Of a stretch of 64,000 bases of DNA, positions 61,916-64,000 are shown piece by piece. Every line of letters begins with the position of its first letter. Within the stretch, counting starts at the first letter, position 1. Below the pieces are notes generated by a model. It was not told the DNA's origin and made no database searches. It saw only the letters and a list, made by a program, of their open reading frames with translations. This DNA comes from Sphingomonas koreensis. GTDB lineage: Bacteria; Pseudomonadota; Alphaproteobacteria; Sphingomonadales; Sphingomonadaceae. The stretch is taken from NCBI RefSeq assembly GCF_002797435.1, contig NZ_PGEN01000001.1, positions 2,478,501-2,542,500 on the forward strand. The letters run 5' to 3'. A program made the position numbers and the translations under genes.

Positions 61916-62545
61916 TTGGACGACGTCCTGCTGTTCGGCTGGCTCGCCGCGCGTTCGATCGCGCGGGGCTTGCCCGCTCCGGTGGCGGATCATGGCGGCT
62001 TCCGCGTCGATACCGGCGGCGAGGTCGAAATCCGCCGCTGGGCGTTCACCCGGCCCGGCAATGGCTTGTCGGAGCTGGGGCACCTGCTCGACGCGCCCGG
62101 CCATTTCCTCAAGCTGTGCGGCACTGGCGAGCAGCTGCTCGCGTTGCTGCCCCCGCGCTGGCGGCTCCAGAACGAGCCGGGCTATGTCATGCGGGGACCG
62201 GAGACGCAGTCGCCAACCGCTGCATTGCCCGCCGACTATGTGCTGCAGCTCAAGCGCGATTCACGCGGCAGCCGCGTCGAAATTCTCGCATCCGATGGTG
62301 CATTGGCCGCGAGCGGGACTGCGGCGGAGGCTGCGGGCGTCTTCGTCTATGACCGGATCATCACCGAGCCGGATCATCGCCGCCGGGGATTGGGGCGTGT
62401 CGTGATGGCGGCGCTGCGCGAGACCAGGGGGGACGATGCCGCCACCGAGCTGCTCGTCGCCACCGACGACGGCCGCGCGCTCTACGCCACGCTGGGCTGG
62501 ACCGTCGTCTCGCCTTTCGTCACCGCGGAAATCCCGGCCGCCTGA
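61916..62545 (+). CDS. GNAT-family acetyltransferase (TTG start)
   Basis: The product has 209 residues; the start is a TTG 10 bp after pgmG. The N-terminal 130 residues are unlike usual acetyltransferases. The C-terminal part has GVFVYDRIITEPDHRRRGLG, VVMAALRE and DDGRALYATLGWTVV, the acetyl-CoA-binding core. Substrate unknown; operon with pgmG likely. Confidence 0.8.
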   Translation: MDDVLLFGWLAARSIARGLPAPVADHGGFRVDTGGEVEIRRWAFTRPGNGLSELGHLLDAPGHFLKLCGTGEQLLALLPPRWRLQNEPGYVMRGPETQSPTAALPADYVLQLKRDSRGSRVEILASDGALAASGTAAEAAGVFVYDRIITEPDHRRRGLGRVVMAALRETRGDDAATELLVATDDGRALYATLGWTVVSPFVTAEIPAA

Positions 62546-62593
62546 TCCGCGTTTCGACTCGCTTTTCGCCGCGCTACCTCCCACTTAGACGCC

Positions 62594-63352
62594 ATGGCCC
62601 CTCCGCCCCAGATCATCCGCGTCATCGACCTCGAGACCACCGGCGATAAACCGCCGGCGCACGCCGTATGCGAAATCGGCTGGCAGGACGTCGCACTGGG
62701 TATAGACGGGCGCTGGGAGCTCTATGGCGAGGGCGGCAGCCGGATGGTCAATCCCGGCCGCCCGATTCCGCCGCTGACCATGGCGATCCACCATATCCGC
62801 GACGAGGATGTCGCCGACGCGCCATGGTGGCACGATGTCGCCCGCCCGATCCTCGATCCCTGGCCGCGTCGTGTCGCACTGGCGGCGCATCGCGCGAGCT
62901 TCGAGGAGCAGTTCTGCACCCCGGCGCTCACCCGCGGCGCCGACTGGATCTGCACCTATAAATGCGCACTGAGGCTGTGGAGCGACAGCCCCGGCTTCTC
63001 CAACCAGTTCCTGCGCTACTACCGCATGCCGGAGGGGCTGGAGCATGAACGCGGCCTGCCGGCGCATCGCGCCTTTCCCGACGCCTATGTGACGGCACAC
63101 CATCTGCGCGACATGCTCAACTCGGTCAGCGTCGCGCAGCTGATCGAATGGTCGAAGCTGCCCGGATTGCTCCCGCGGGTCCGCTACGGCCCGGATCGCG
63201 GCAAGGAATGGAGTGAGATCGACGACGATTCGCTCGACGCCTTCCTGCAGGATCGCGATCCCGACATCCGCTATACCGCCGAGGTCGAGCTTGAGCGTCG
63301 GCGAGGGCATGGCCGCGTGCTGCGGCCGGACCGGCAGCCCGTGCTCTTCTGA
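62594..63352 (+). CDS. DEDD-type 3'-5' exonuclease
   Basis: The product has 252 residues. Exonuclease motif I is IRVIDLETTG; AAHRASFEEQF fits motif II and AHRAFPDAYVTAHHL motif III with His and Asp (HxAxxDA-like). It resembles the epsilon-subunit fold. The C-terminal part has PGLLPRVRYGPDRGKEWSEI, found in a set of proteobacterial single-domain exonucleases. Role in DNA or RNA trimming is unknown. Confidence 0.87.
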   Translation: MAPPPQIIRVIDLETTGDKPPAHAVCEIGWQDVALGIDGRWELYGEGGSRMVNPGRPIPPLTMAIHHIRDEDVADAPWWHDVARPILDPWPRRVALAAHRASFEEQFCTPALTRGADWICTYKCALRLWSDSPGFSNQFLRYYRMPEGLEHERGLPAHRAFPDAYVTAHHLRDMLNSVSVAQLIEWSKLPGLLPRVRYGPDRGKEWSEIDDDSLDAFLQDRDPDIRYTAEVELERRRGHGRVLRPDRQPVLF

Positions 63353-63396
63353 ACAAGCGGGCTGGACGCCGCCGCGTCCTCTATTAGTATGACTAT

Positions 63397-64000
63397 ATGT
63401 TCAAGCCCGCATGCCGCGCGTCGATCGCGCTCGCCCTGACGCTGCTCCCGCTCGCCGTGAGGGCATCTCCGCAGGAGGCGCCGCCGCCGGTGCTGAGCAG
63501 CGGCTTCACCTTCACCACCGCACCCTATGCCGAGGTTCACGCCTCGACGATCGTCGAGACCCGCGCGGGCACGATCCTGGCCGCGTGGTTCGGCGGAACC
63601 AAGGAGCGCAACCCCGACGTCGAGATCTATGTCGCGCGTTACGAGGGTGGCGTGTGGCGGCCTGCTGTCAGCGTCGCGACCGGCAGGCAGCCGGACGGCA
63701 GCCGGCTCCCTGCCTGGAACCCGGTGCTGTTCCAGCCTCGTACGGGCCCGCTCACGCTGTTCTACAAGGTCGGTCCCAGCCCGCAGAGCTGGTGGGGGAT
63801 GGTGATCAGATCGACCGACGATGGCCGGACATGGAGCAAGCCGAGACGTCTGCCCGACGGGATTCTCGGACCGATCAAGAACAAGCCCGTCGAACTGGCC
63901 GATGGAAGCTGGCTGTCACCCGCCAGCACCGAGAAGGCGGGGAACCGCTGGACGCTCCATTTCGAACGCAGCGGCGATCAGGGGCGGACCTGGCAGGCGA
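63397..64000 (+). CDS. Sialidase-type (BNR-repeat) secreted protein, 3' end cut by window
   Basis: 201 codons are open from the ATG at 63397 to the right edge. A signal peptide (SIALALTLLPLAVRAS) is followed by a beta-propeller with Asp-box repeats (STDDGRTWSKP and SGDQGRTWQA). EVHASTIVETRAGTILAAWF is the typical first blade of exo-alpha-sialidase-like enzymes. The substrate cannot be judged; many such proteins act on other glycans. Confidence 0.82.
   Translation, partial: MFKPACRASIALALTLLPLAVRASPQEAPPPVLSSGFTFTTAPYAEVHASTIVETRAGTILAAWFGGTKERNPDVEIYVARYEGGVWRPAVSVATGRQPDGSRLPAWNPVLFQPRTGPLTLFYKVGPSPQSWWGMVIRSTDDGRTWSKPRRLPDGILGPIKNKPVELADGSWLSPASTEKAGNRWTLHFERSGDQGRTWQA

Overview
The window is GC-rich (roughly two thirds G+C) and almost certainly chromosomal DNA of a sphingomonad (Alphaproteobacteria, Sphingomonadales). 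Supporting signs are a crtY-crtI-crtB carotenoid operon, a C4-pathway 5-aminolevulinate synthase, a MipZ division-plane ATPase, a PgmG-like phosphohexomutase, an OmpA with a poly-proline linker, and several small families typical of the group (DUF6456, DUF6491, DUF6127). Genes are tightly packed, often with 4-bp ATGA/GTGA overlaps.

Layout. (1) 1-6967: one end of a P2-like prophage, in P2 order: terminase small subunit gpM (cut by the window edge), capsid gpN, scaffold/protease gpO, then divergently terminase gpP and portal gpQ. Three small cargo genes follow, including a stand-alone HIRAN protein. (2) 6968-7750: a gene-free, partly AT-rich stretch with repeated AATGTAACCG-type motifs, then tRNA-Val(TAC). 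(3) 7982-14460: housekeeping and hypothetical genes (CDF transporter, XRE regulator, DUF2339 giant membrane protein, DapF). (4) 14589-21394: a broken gene-transfer-agent (GTA) head cluster. It has a strong promoter overlapped by an SOS-box-like direct repeat, then TerS, TerL, an unrelated block (PilZ, NRDE, spermidine-synthase-like), portal, DUF6127, and a prohead protease fused to a DUF2793 protein. The capsid and tail genes that normally lie between those last two are missing. (5) 21503-29836: OmpA, GFA, AraC, GNAT, YgfZ, dihydroorotase and an ABC exporter. (6) 29888-34057: the crtY-crtI-LOG-crtB operon, four genes linked by 4-bp overlaps. (7) 34115-40830: GST/TetR pair, a fatty acid hydroxylase, MipA, and a TPP riboswitch with thiC. 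(8) 40876-42158: a lower-GC island with a proteasome-type Ntn hydrolase translationally coupled to a 55-residue protein. (9) 42159-50064: mostly small enzymes, including Arr (rifampin ADP-ribosyltransferase). (10) 50137-64000: core genes hemA, murI, plsY, dprA, topA, panC, mipZ and pgmG, ending in a truncated sialidase-type gene.

How the genes work together. The crt operon takes geranylgeranyl diphosphate to beta-carotene. thiC is set by thiamine pyrophosphate through its riboswitch. plsY-dprA and topA-GNAT are overlapping pairs. The GTA cluster can no longer build particles from this locus, yet it keeps packaging genes and an apparently intact promoter. The candidates most worth following are the GTA deletion fusion with its SOS-like promoter and the Ntn-hydrolase/small-protein pair. 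All function calls rest on reading motifs and remembered family features; no database search was run.
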